From Dipteris shenzhenensis (taxonomy: Eukaryota; Polypodiophyta; Polypodiopsida; Gleicheniales): a DNA stretch of 64,000 nt. Made by a program: the position numbers and the translations under genes. Under the pieces are notes generated by a model. That model was given only the letters and a program-made list of their open reading frames with translations, was not told the origin of the DNA and made no database searches. This document shows positions 1 through 10,280 of this stretch, piece after piece (position 1 is the stretch's first letter; every line of letters begins with the position of its first letter). The stretch lies in NCBI GenBank assembly GCA_047967505.1, contig CM106538.1; one strand, written 5' to 3'.

Positions 1-1234
1 CAATCAAGAGACTTCAGAAAAAGAAAGAAAAGAAGAGCCTAACAAATTAATAAATGCAACTATGCCACCCAGTACACATGACACATGTCAGGCTAGTTCA
101 ACCCCATCAGAGGCCGATCTTCGAGAAGTGCCAGAATACTTCAAGAATTATACTAGTGGTAGTGCACCAATAGCAATGCTAAGAGCACTTAGAGAATTTA
201 AAGTTCAAGAAACCGATAGCATCGGAGAAACTACAATCTATGAGGGACCGACAAAAACACGCACAATAAACCTCCCCTTGAAAGGGGACGAAGAAAAATT
301 GGTTTTCATTGGGAAATAGCTTTGTCACGAAGATGAAACCAAACTCAAAGAACTCCTAATGGAATACCGTGACTGCCTAGCATGGTCATACAAAGAGATA
401 AAAGGAATTTCACCAGAAGTGGTAGTACACACGATACCTATAAGGGAAGGTGCTCACCCTAAGGTATGTTGACCTTATTGCACAAATCCTTAATATGGCA
501 CCATGGTTTTTGATGAGCTGGAAAAACTCCTAGATGCCGGATTCATCTACGAGATAGAGCACACTGATTGGGTTTCACCCATTGTCATTGTACCTAAATG
601 CAACAAGAAGCTCAGAATATGCGTAAACTTAAAAAATGTGAATGCCGCCACAATTAGGGATCACTATCCCCTACCCTTAACAAAAACAATGTTGGAAAAG
701 GTGGCAGGATCCAAAATATATAGCTTCTTGGATGGCTTCAATGGCTATAACCAAGTGCAAATTGCTCCTCAAGACCAATCAAAAATAGCATTTGCTACAG
801 AATGGGGTATTTTTTGCATATAGAGTCATGCCATTCGGCCTTTGTAATGCCCTAGCCACATTCTAGCGAGTCATGTATTCTAGCGAGTCATGTTCACAGC
901 TTTCAAGTCATTTTTGAATAAGTTTTTACAGGTGTTCTTGGATGATTTGTGCATCCATTCAAACAAACAAGACCACTTTAAATGTCTTGAAGAAGTACTA
1001 ATCAAATGCAGGGAGTATGGCATCTCCCTAAATCCAACAAAATGCCAGTTCATGGTCACCCACGGAGTTGTTTTGGGACACATCGTCTCTCAACATGGGA
1101 TTGCAACTGACATGGAAAAAATCAAAATCATCATGGAATTGCCTCCTCCTACAAATTCCAAAGGTGTACAGGCCTTTATGGGACATGCCGGCTATTATAG
1201 AAGATTTATATTGTGGTATGCCATGATAGCTTGA
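1..1234 (+). pseudogene. Ty3/gypsy pol remnant: linker and reverse transcriptase
   Basis: Reverse transcriptase of an LTR retrotransposon, which copies element RNA into DNA. The window opens inside pol. An open stretch at 62-319 and the following out-of-frame stretch to about 475 resemble the linker before a Ty3/gypsy RT (for example LLMEYRDCLAWSYKEI). The RT starts near 503 with FDELEKLLDAGFIYEI, then DWVSPIVIVPK, LRICVNLKNVNAAT and FLDGFNGYNQV. It resumes at 890 with the catalytic box as FLDDL, followed by GHIVSQHGIATD and the thumb-like PPPTNSKGVQAFMGHAGYYRRF. Stops and frameshifts near 319, 475, 823-890 and 1234 mean it cannot make a functional enzyme. The order continues into RNase H and integrase on the same strand. 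The family call is firm; exact boundaries are not. Confidence 0.9.
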
Positions 1235-1252
1235 CCACTTTACAAATTATTA

Positions 1253-2062
1253 GTGGAGTTCTTATGGACCGAAGAGTGTGACCAAGCCTTTGAGCTTTTA
1301 AAGTGGTGCCTAATCACAGTACCCATCCTTATATCTCCCAATTGGGATATTGATTTTCATGTTCATACTGATGGATCCAAGTATGCAATTGGGAGTGTGC
1401 TTTGTCAACCTGGTAAACATAAGAAAAACTACCCCTTCTACTTCGCCAATCGACAACTCAATGATGCAGAGATCAACTATACAACCATAGGAAGAGAAGC
1501 CCTAGCAATGGTGTATAGTGTAAAGAAATTTTGGCACTATCTACTAGTAAATGATTTTGTCTTCTACACTGACCATCAAGCATTGCTTTATCTTGTGAAC
1601 TGTCCATGTACCACAGGAAGAATAACCAAATGGCTCCTCTTGCTTCAAGAATTCAACTCCAAAATAGTGGTCCGCAAAGGTGCCCAACACTACATTGCCG
1701 ATCACATGTCTCGAGTCAAGTCGGGAGAAGAAGCCACTAGAGTAGAAGACGACTTACTAGATGCCACACTATTTCAAATAGATGTTGTTCCAGAATGGTG
1801 CGGGGATATCATTGGGTACTTGATGGTAGGAAGACCACCCCCTGACATGAAAGCAGTAGATGCCAAAAAATTGATTCTAAAGGATGCACCCTATCAACTC
1901 ATTACAGGACAACTGTACAAGATGGGCAAGGACCAGATCTTAAGAAGATTTGTAATGCCTCATGAGATCATGCCAATCCTGAGTGAAGTCCATGAAGGCA
2001 TTACAGGAGGACACTTCCAAGGGGAAGCCACAATAAGAAAAGTTCTCCTTATAGGCTACTAG
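1253..2062 (+). pseudogene. Ty3/gypsy RNase H domain and integrase zinc-binding start
   Basis: A 269-residue open stretch continuing the upstream RT. It carries the RNase H hallmarks of Ty3/gypsy elements: an acidic residue in VHTDGSKYAIGSVL, the glutamate in REALAMVYSVKKFWHYL, and FYTDHQALLYLVN. RNase H removes the RNA strand of the RNA/DNA hybrid. The C-terminal part (HEGITGGHFQGEATIRKVL) is the start of the integrase HHCC zinc-binding domain. A stop near 2060 separates it from the rest of that domain (CDICQRTIKP, about 2108-2137). It is a broken piece of one polyprotein and lies 18 bases after the RT fragment. Confidence 0.9.
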
Positions 2063-3055
2063 TAGCCAACACTGTGGGCAGATGCCTATGAATATATAAA
2101 AGGCTGTGATATATGCCAACGGACTATTAAGCCACAACACAAAGACTTCAATCCCCTAACACCAATTGTTGCATAAAAACCATTTGAAAAATGGGGGATT
2201 GACTATGTGGGTCCCATACATCCAATAGCAAAAGGAACACAGGCATGCTACATCATTGTGGCCACTGATTACTTTACAAAATGGGCTGAAGCTAAAGCAG
2301 TCAAAAAGGCAGATGCCAGAAGCACAGCAAGATTCTTATATGAAAATGTGATCACCCGATTCAGATGCACCATTGAAATTGTGTCAGATAGAGGCCCTCA
2401 TTTTGTCAATGAGGTAATCCAAGAACTCTTGTCTGGCTTCATGGTAATCCATAGAAAAAGCACACCCTACTACCCCCAATGGAATGGACTAGCAGAATCC
2501 ACCAACAAAATAATATGCATTATCCTCACCAAGGTAGTAGAACCACATCGTTCTGATTGGGCAGAGAAACTGAATGCTACCTTATGGGCATATAGAAGCA
2601 CATTCAAGGTTAGTACAGGGAACACATCTTTTCAATTGGTGTACGGCCTTGAAGCTATGGTCCCACTCGAATTTGTAATACTAAGTCTACGCATTGCAAT
2701 ACAGGAATGCATGGGTGACCATGAATCCTTGAAAGAAAGGCTCTATCAGTTGGAGAAGCATACAGAGACAAGACTAGTCGCCTACCATGCCATGACAATA
2801 GAAAAACGTAGAAGAAAGGCATGGTTTGATAGAAATCTGAAAACTAAAGACATCAAGGAAGGTGACTTAGTCCTGTTATACAATGCCAAAGTACACAAGG
2901 GAAAACTGAAGTATCTAGGTCAAGGACCCTATCGAGTACAAAAGATGAATCTCATTGGAGCTATGTTGCTAAAGCGCTTTAGTCAACACAATAGTAAACG
3001 GGAGCCAACTAAAGCGCTACTACATCAACATGCAAGCCATCCCGGACAAAAATGA
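2063..3055 (+). pseudogene. Ty3/gypsy integrase
   Basis: The integrase core reads in one frame for 282 residues from 2207, with clear reading upstream to the CxxC half of the zinc finger near 2108. Core residues of the D,D,E triad are visible: IIVATDYFTKWAEA, IVSDRGPHFVNEV and YYPQWNGLAESTNK. A basic C-terminal domain follows (MTIEKRRRKAWFDRNLKTKD), then GDLVLLYNAKVHKGKLKYLGQGPYRV. The enzyme would insert element cDNA into the host genome. It is one of the better preserved pieces, but stops upstream of it (for example near 2062 and 2175) disable the polyprotein. The motif set is that of plant Ty3/gypsy integrases; I cannot assign a named lineage. Confidence 0.9.
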
Positions 3056-3896
3056 AGATTTGGGAAACCAAGTCTTCCTTAGTTAGGATTAGATTGTATC
3101 ACGAGCACTCACTAGCATATGCACGTTTTTGCACATATAATTTGCACTAGATTGTTACATGCACACTCACTGGCATATGCACGTTTTTATCATTTAGGAA
3201 GACCTAATCAATTTCGTATTAGGGATGTTTGAGTCTTAGTTTCCCTATTAAATCCCACAAATAAGCATATAGTTAGACACATCACATGCACTCACATGAT
3301 TTTGCATAGGCACATAATAGATTGCATCAATAATAGTATCACACACTTTCATTCCATACTCTCAAAGCATGCAATGAATTCACAAGCAGTACAAGAAGCT
3401 ATGCTAAAAATTAAGATGAATTGGCAAAAGAGTCTACAGCCTCCGCAACGAGACCCCCGCCAAACATCACAGCCGTCTCCTATATGCAAAAATATCAGAC
3501 TTGCATACTAATTATCTACAAGCTCAATGATACGGTTGCAATCGCATCCAATATGTATGCAAGATAGCAAGAAATGCCAACCTCAACAACGAGACCCCCG
3601 CTAAACCTCTTCCCAAGAAGATTAGATGGCAGAGTCTACAACCTCAGCAATAAGATCCCCTTTGAAATTCACAGCCGTCTACCCCTCTTTATGAGAAGAT
3701 AAGCTTCTTGACTACAGACTACAAATTGTATGATGCAAAAGCATTACAGCAGGAACGACTCGCATGCCACAAGCTAAACAGCCACTGGATTACGCACATG
3801 GCATCCCAACTCTGAAATCAAAATAAGCCATAACCCGAGGATAAGTAATAAAATGGGATCTAGGACTATGTTGACTCTGTGCCAACATGAACTTAT
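3056..3896 (+). other. Non-coding 3' region of the Ty3/gypsy element
   Basis: No convincing reading frame. A module with 'cgagacccccgc' and 'cacagccgtct' recurs in diverged form at about 3445-3485, 3585-3610 and 3640-3690, and 'ctcactagcatatgcacgttttt' recurs near 3107 and 3166. This looks like the untranslated tail between integrase and the 3' LTR. A purine-rich stretch near 3848-3861 could be part of the polypurine tract, but this is not certain. Confidence 0.5.
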
Positions 3897-4104
3897 GTAG
3901 AAAGAGAATGTGATACAACTTTGTGTTACAACTTTGTGATACAACTTTGTGATACAACTTTGTGTTACAACTTCGTGTTACAACATTGTGTTACAACTTC
4001 TACATGTAGAAAGAGAATGTGTTACAACTTTGTGTTACAACTTTGTGATACAACTTTGTGTTACAACTTTGTGATATAACTTTGTGTTACAACTTTGTGT
4101 TACG
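3897..4104 (+). repeat. Tandem array of a 13-bp unit in two blocks
   Basis: The unit is close to tgtgttacaactt, with tgtgatacaactt variants. The units form two blocks, each introduced by gtagaaagagaatgtg (3898 and 4007), giving a higher-order duplication of 109 bp. The array ends about 35 bp upstream of the TATA-like box. Confidence 0.9.
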
Positions 4105-4138
4105 ATTCCTGCATGCAGAGAGAGAAGCTCTCCAACTT

Positions 4139-4146
4139 GTATAAAT
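4139..4146 (+). promoter_or_regulatory. TATA-like box of the candidate LTR promoter
   Basis: TATAAATA follows the 13-bp repeat array. Transcription would be expected to start about 30 bases downstream, near the 'ctcttt' at 4171. Inferred from sequence and context only. Confidence 0.45.
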
Positions 4147-4263
4147 ACCCCATAATGGAATGAAGCCTATACTCTTTGGGGCATTGTGTTGAGTCTACTT
4201 TGGTATTCCAAGCATTTGTCTCAAGTGTCCATGCTTCCTTGCACTCCACATCCAAAAGCATGT

Positions 4264-4470
4264 CTTAACCTTGCAACTCCTCCTCCCTTCTCCTCCAACC
4301 TTGCAACCCACCCTCTCCCTCTCCTCCTCCCTCCTCCTCCTTCCTCCTCCTCCTCCTCCCTCCTCCTCCTCCTCCTCTCTCGTCCTCCTCCTTGCTCCTC
4401 CTCTCTCCTCTCTCTCCTTTCCCCCATGCTCTTACACCTTCTTTCTCTCCCACTCCTATGCTTCCCCTAA
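4264..4470 (+). repeat. CTCCTCC-type pyrimidine-rich low-complexity tract
   Basis: About 200 bases almost entirely C and T on the plus strand, with repeated ctcctcctcc. Open frames here on both strands (poly Ser/Leu/Pro or Arg/Glu/Gly) are by-products of the repeat and not genes. Confidence 0.9.
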
Positions 4471-5504
4471 ACCCTTTGTTCCTCATCCCTTAAACTCCAT
4501 GATCTATGAGGGAGATGAGTTCTCCACCATGTACTCTACCTTGAACCTTGGGACCTCCTTCTCACCTTGGACTCCTAAACCCTACAACTCCCAATGAAGG
4601 CGAAAGCCTTCATTACCTCAATCATGATGATACACGTTCCTTTTACACATGCATGCACTTTGTTTGCTTACCCCACTTAAGCCTACGTCTCTCACTGAAA
4701 CACGACTCGAGGTCCTAAGCTACATGTATACTACAATCGACAACTCTAATATATTTGTAATTGACAAAAAGCCTCGGAACCCTGTATACTGAGAAAACCC
4801 AACTCTTCCTACGAAAGCAGTAGGAAAGAGCTAACAAGCTATCACCCAAGAAGTTACACTTACTATCCACCACAAATTATGACAACTCTGCAGCAGTAGC
4901 AAATTCACACTTGAAAGCCTACCACGAATCATGACATCTTTGCAACACACACAACTCCTAAAATAATCACCGCCATTGCCACATGTCATGCACGTGATAG
5001 AATGCATTAAAAAACCAAATTTGATACCATGTAGACATGCAAACCTTGCCACATGTTCTCTAGAAAATGTTTTGGGTGTGATGTCCCTAGGCCCCACCCC
5101 ATAGCAGCCCACGTAGCTCTAGAGTCTCTAAAAATTTCCTTGAGAGGGGATGACTTTACAGGGATCAAGAAGTCAACATATCCAAGGTTCTTCGTAGGGT
5201 AGGAATGATTATGGGATGCACCCTTCTCTATACACATGATGTTAATAGTGCACGGCCTCCTTTATTTTCCTTTATATTCAATGGACCACTCCACATACAC
5301 AAGGGTTGAAGGCCACCACCTCCAACACCCCTGCCTTTTTTATGTTCAATGAGGTTTACTCCAGTTGGATTTTGACTCTTTTAAAGCCACAAGAATAGTA
5401 CTTAAGGCTAGCCCCTTGGTGCTTGGGTCTAGGGAAATATTTTTCAAACCCTTCTCTTTAGGTTTTGACCCTATAGAGGAGGACAAGTAGTTAACCTCTT
5501 CATG
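4471..5504. other. Stretch without a recognisable gene
   Basis: Short minus-strand open stretches (4831-5112 and 5007-5237) have no recognisable domain. No RNA gene or clear element end was found. Confidence 0.5.
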
Positions 5505-6125
5505 AAATATCTGTCAATTGACTTCTAGCCATGATTAGAGAATCTTTTGAAATGGTTATAGAGATCCCTTCCTCCATTGTTTACCCTCTTCCACAATAGA
5601 GGTGATTAGATTGGATGGTATTCCAAAAGTTGGTGTCATTGTGTCTGACCTTGACATTATTCTCTAGCATCCTCATGTCTCACTTTTTTGACAAAGAGCT
5701 AAGATTATGCTGTAGCATCCTCATGGCATGCTTGTTTTATAGAGAGTTGAGATTGTAGGTAGGTAGGATCTTTGGGTATGCGAGACTCTTGAGCATTTTA
5801 CTAGAGATTGTCCAAGTAAGAGTATCATGAGATATATATGTCAATCTACTTCTAGCCATGATTTGAGAATCTTTTGGAATGGTGACAGCATTCCCTTCCT
5901 CCATTGTGTACCCTCTTCCACAATAGAGGTAATAGATTGAATGGGCTTCCCAAAGTTGGGGTCATTGTGTCTGACCTTGACATTATGCTCTAGCATTCTC
6001 TCGCTTTTCTAACAAATAGTTGAGATTATGCTCTAGCATCGTCATGGCATGCCTGTTTGACAGAGAGTTGTAAAATCACTATCGAATAAGACTTGAGCAT
6101 TTGACTAGAGATTTTCCAAATAAGA
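5505..6125. repeat. Direct tandem duplication, period about 327 bp
   Basis: Two diverged copies, about 5505-5830 and 5832-6125. Anchors are 'acttctagccatgatt' at 5520 and 5848, 'cttcctccattgt', 'accctcttccacaatagagg', 'tgtctgaccttgacattat' and 'gcatgc..gttt'. Each copy also repeats 'gattatgctctagcat' internally. No coding frame is recognisable in it. Confidence 0.85.
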
Positions 6126-6788
6126 AGAAAAGGCCCAAGAACTCTTCTAGGTGTGGTACATCCTCGTCCTTGTCAGAGGGTTCCATCATTGAGACCTCCT
6201 ACACATCTAGCATACTCTACACATTCCACACCTACTATCCCACATTGGGTTGTAGTTAGAGTTGTGCACCTCCACCACTTGCTAATCAAAAGTCCCCTTC
6301 TCTTGTCTTGAACCCAACTCTAGTTGCAACCAATGACATCCCATTTTTGGTGGCCAACAATGATTTGCATGACCCAATTCAAGTCACAGCTAGTGATGCC
6401 TCCAACCCAATTTTAGTAAAGGCCAATTATGATGTTCTTTTACACTGTTTTCCAGGTCTTGTCCTCCTATTTGAGAAGCCCCCTTTTTATTTGTGTTATA
6501 CACACCCTTTGTTGATTGAGGGAGGAGTGGCTCCTACCTCCTCAACTCTTTTTTAGGTAGGGATCCTATGGACTTCGGCATCGTGCTTGGTTCAAAGGAG
6601 CTATTTCTCTCCTCTGGCTGATTTTGGAAAATAGTTTCTCATTTGTTATGATGCATTGTGGCTAAGAAACTATGTATGCATTGTTGCTAAGAAACTATGT
6701 ATTAGTGTGATTATAGCATACCACTATTTTATAAAGATTATGTATCAATTGTTTTAGTCTCATAGGCCATTTGGCCTTTTAGAGACGT

Positions 6789-6838
<50 letters not shown>

Positions 6839-6959
6839 TCCTCATCATTTTTCTCTCTTACACCTCACCTCCTTTTTCTCTCGTATCCATTCTGTCATCT
6901 CTCGCCCCCCTTCAATTGATGGAACCTACCCTTTTGATAGATCTCAGGTGGGTGTAGAA
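6126..6959. other. Unannotated stretch with a (CT)n microsatellite at 6792-6835
   Basis: A pure CT dinucleotide run of about 44 bases lies at 6792-6835 in otherwise unrecognised sequence. The open stretch 6308-6556 (+, 82 codons) has no recognisable motif. Confidence 0.7.
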
Positions 6960-7360
6960 AAATGTAAATACTGTGAGTAGTGCCTTGTCAGAAGACCTTG
7001 TATATAAGAGAGTAGATGTGAGGTGTTAAGCTCATCATGTTGCATATGTAACAATTGTGTGTGTAGAATCAGCTGAAGAGACATTTGTATCTTTATTTTC
7101 CCAAGGGGCCTAGTAATGAAAGGACATCTTCCATCAATTATTTGAGTAATTTATTCTTTCTTTTGTGTTCTTCATTTTCTAAGTAACACTTTTACTCTCA
7201 CATGTTCTCTGTAACTAGTGTGTGGGTGGAAAATAGCTAAAGAGCCATTTGTATCTTCGTTTGCCTAAGGGGTTGAGTAATGACACACCATCTTCAATCA
7301 TTGATTTGAGTGCATTACCCTTTCTTTTCTTTCCTTCCATTTCTAAGTAACACTTTTACT
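6960..7360 (+). repeat. LTR-like promoter region with a 164-bp tandem duplication
   Basis: A TATA-like tgtatataag at about 6999-7008 is followed by two tandem copies (near 7050-7210 and 7211-7375). Both copies contain 'atttgtatctt', 'cctaaggggttgagtaatga' or 'cccaaggggcctagtaatga', and 'tctaagtaacacttttactctcac'. The layout suggests a retrotransposon LTR or leader, because a gag-like remnant lies about 0.7 kb downstream on the same strand. The LTR call is inference. Confidence 0.45.
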
Positions 7361-7694
7361 CTCACTCGTGATGTTTCATCCATTCATTGCATATGCCTAG
7401 CACTTGTTTCGGACAACACACATCTTGGCAATCTACCTCCCTTACTTATAAAAAATGCAAAGAAATCTAGACAATCCAAATCAAGTGCATGCCACCACCA
7501 TTCAGGCATAATATTTGGTGATTGTGTTGGTGAAGGAAGTGTGGTTTGCACTAGATAACCTAGTGATGGGAACAATGTGAATTAGCTCACTGTGAACGTT
7601 GGAGAGAACAATACAAAAACTTGTTTGTAGACAAAGATATCAACAACAAACAGACAAGTGTTTAGTGAGAATGGAAGCCCAATTGAATTGACTC

Positions 7695-8550
7695 TTGATG
7701 GTGAATGAAGAAGAGACCAAACCAAGAAGAAAAGTGAGTGGACCAAGCAAGTCACTAGATATGACGCTGAATGAAGAGAGGAAGAAGGGGAACACCAAAA
7801 GAGTCAAGACCCCACACCTCAAGGAGATTCATGAGAATTCTAGCAAGAACCAAGAAGCGGACCTCACAAACCCCACAAGGGCAAAGTTTGAGTTCAATAG
7901 TACGAGTCATTATGGAGATGTTTGGTGGAAGGCCACTTCCAAGTCCCCATAAAGATACAAAAGCAACAAGGGGACAAAAGATAAGGATAAACTTCTAAAC
8001 ATACATGGGACGAGAGGGAGAGAATCCTAGATCCCATGTGCATTTTTTTTGGCTAATAGTAGCAATTTTGAAAGCCAATGTAGAGGAAGAATACTTGAAG
8101 TACTTCCCCACCACATTCATAGACAAAGCCATTGACTAGTTTGATCGATACCTTAATAACAAGATAATCACTTTGCCACATGGACAAATTGAAGGAGGCC
8201 TTCTTGAGCAGGTATCAACACGAGCTTAGCAACAAAAAAGTCCTGCTGAAACTCAACAGAATCAAACAAAAGGTGAGTGTATCAGTGCACGACTTTGTGA
8301 TGTGATTGAAAGTGCTGAACGATGTGCAAGAAGAAACAACATTGTGATCCTAGTTGTTGAGTGGTCTCATCAACAATGTAGAGTTGTGCAACATTTAGAT
8401 CACGTCATCGTCACCAAGGTGAAACATTTAAGCAACCGCCTATGCCCACCACCTCGAGAAGATGTAGGAGTGGAAAGCAATTCTCACATTTGCTTAGGTG
8501 AAGAAGAATTCTTGTTCATGGAGTTTGATGGAGGTTTTCATTTCCATTAG
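7695..8550 (+). pseudogene. Decayed LTR-retrotransposon gag remnant
   Basis: Around 8080-8330, two frames together give Retrotrans_gag-like text: LKYFPTTFIDKAIDWFDRYL (a stop stands in place of one Trp), then KEAFLSRYQHELSNKK and VSVSVHDFVM. Gag is the structural capsid protein of the element. Upstream, 7695-7952 is a short Lys/Glu-rich open stretch (PRRKVSGPSKSLDM...) that could be the gag N-terminus. Stops and frame shifts are frequent. No zinc knuckle or pol was seen downstream, so this is an isolated fragment. Confidence 0.5.
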
Positions 8551-9719
8551 GAGTTGTACGGTTCAAAAAGGGTTGAAAGATTAAAGCATGCTATCACACA
8601 TTGATAGTATTTATGGAGCATGGACACTAAGAGTGAGAGAACCCAAAGATTTGGGTGTCTTTTCATTATGGGAATTTGTACATTCCTTGGCCTTGCCATA
8701 ACATGTGGTAAGGATTTTCTCTCTCTGTGACATATGTTGAGCATGTGCTAAGGAATTCTTCTCGCTAGACCACTTTTCCATATCTGTTTAAGAAGTATTT
8801 TGGCTATACCTATCCTATTAGATCTATTGACTATGCTTGCGAACACATTGATCAATATGCTTGTGACCCTTGATGACATAGAATTGACGCTCTCCAAGTC
8901 CAACATTAAGAAAGGCATAGAACCACCAGAAATAAGCCCCATGGGACTAGGCGCCACAACTCTCAAACCAAAACTAGCACGTGTAGTTGACTTAATTGCA
9001 TCAAAAATAGTTGAAACGACACACACACAATCACCCAAGCCAATCTCATAAAGGAATATCCAATTAGAACCGTCCCTAATATCATCAAGTGCCTTGCAAT
9101 ACCATCTTCATTATAGACCACATCCATAGAATAAAGGTTGGATTGAAAAATCTTTAACAGACATAGTGGAACTCCATCTAGAATAATAGATGACAACAGG
9201 ACCATCTCGATGAAAAGACGACCTCTTAAAAAATACACATAATAGATGCAAAGGCAACGCCTGAAGGTTAGAAACATCACTCAAAGATATAGAATGTGTT
9301 TCTGTAACCTAAGAAACAACAAAAGAGAGCAATCAACCCTTGGCATCCATAACGGATACAACATGACTTAGAAAACCAAACAACACAGGAGGTGAAAAAT
9401 CAATCCACACCATTATATGGGAACAAGACATCAGCGTGCAACTCCATAGCTACGTTTGCAAAGCATGTCTTCTTGCTTGTAGAATTGAGCAAAATGAAAC
9501 TCAAACATGCAAACAAGACTCCCCCTCCCCAAAGCGTCCGAGCCGTGTGAGAGATCCAGATGGTTCAAAATGTTTATGTGCCATGGGTATTGCACATACA
9601 CAAGAAAACACACGTCTCACACAACCCAACTCACCTTGCGGATGATCGACAAATGATGCATTGCCGCTTGTTATCCACTTCCTAACAACCCGGTCGTTGA
9701 TGAAAAACCTAGACAAGAC
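8551..9719. other. Stretch without a recognised gene
   Basis: Short open stretches exist on both strands (8748-9038 -, 8800-9051 +, 8963-9280 -, 9501-9716 -). None shows a motif I recognise, so I make no call. Confidence 0.4.
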
Positions 9720-10030
9720 AAGTCACAGGGAAACCAAGGCAACCCAGTTCCTCACTAGCCAAATGGGGCTTAGCCAAATAGGAGATGGCGCATAGTGGAT
9801 AGATGATGTCCTTCTAGATGGCGACAAGATAGTGCCATCCCATGAGCGGCGGGCAACCCAGATGTTCCAAGCAGTGATGCTGGACACTCACTCCCATGCA
9901 TTGTCCTAGCTCGCAGATGTTCCAAGCAGTGATGCTAGAGACTCACTCCCATGCATTGTCTTGTCTCAAGGGCAACCCAGATGTTCCAAGCAGTGATGCT
10001 GGACACTCACTTCCCATGCATTGTTGGGCC
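9720..10030 (-). pseudogene. LINE ORF2 C-terminal fragment with a triplicated segment
   Basis: Read on the minus strand it gives VSSITAWNIWVAR-like text, nearly the same as SSISAWNIWVARCNR encoded on the plus strand near 18560-18605 at the end of a LINE ORF2. The coding segment is tandemly triplicated: 'gatgttccaagcagtgatgct' begins at 9861, 9916 and 9980, each followed by 'actcac..cccatgcattgt'. Spacings are 55 and 64 bp, so the frame is not kept. Confidence 0.7.
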
Positions 10031-10280
10031 TCGCGAGGACATAGTCACTTTTAACATCTAGGTGAAGAATTAAGCAGTTGCTTGTCTAACAGGAGAGTCC
10101 AACTTCCAGCCATGTGTGGCTGATCCCCTCATCATCTGTGCCTTCCTATTCACCCACACAAGCCTTGGTTGCAGAGCTAGATTTTGATGCAAACAGGGAG
10201 TGGATCACGACTTTGTCAGCTGGTGAGTTTTGTGATTCTGAAACGGTTGATTGGCGACAAAAAAGTGAAGACCTGCAGTG

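Larger units (their letters stand above)
3870..4800 (+). mobile_element. Probable 3' LTR of the Ty3/gypsy element
   Basis: Placed by position after integrase and by a promoter-like layout: short tandem repeats (3897-4104), then a TATA-like TATAAATA at about 4139-4146 and a long pyrimidine-rich leader (4264-4470). This is the expected order of enhancer-like repeats, core promoter and R/U5 in an LTR. The partner 5' LTR lies outside the window, so the ends (about 3870 and about 4800) are estimates and the call is inference. Confidence 0.45.

Noticed and set aside
4221-4597. Overlapping open frames on both strands (Ser/Leu/Pro and Arg/Glu-rich)
   Set aside because: They are produced by the CTCCTCC tract; frames open on both strands with no domain.
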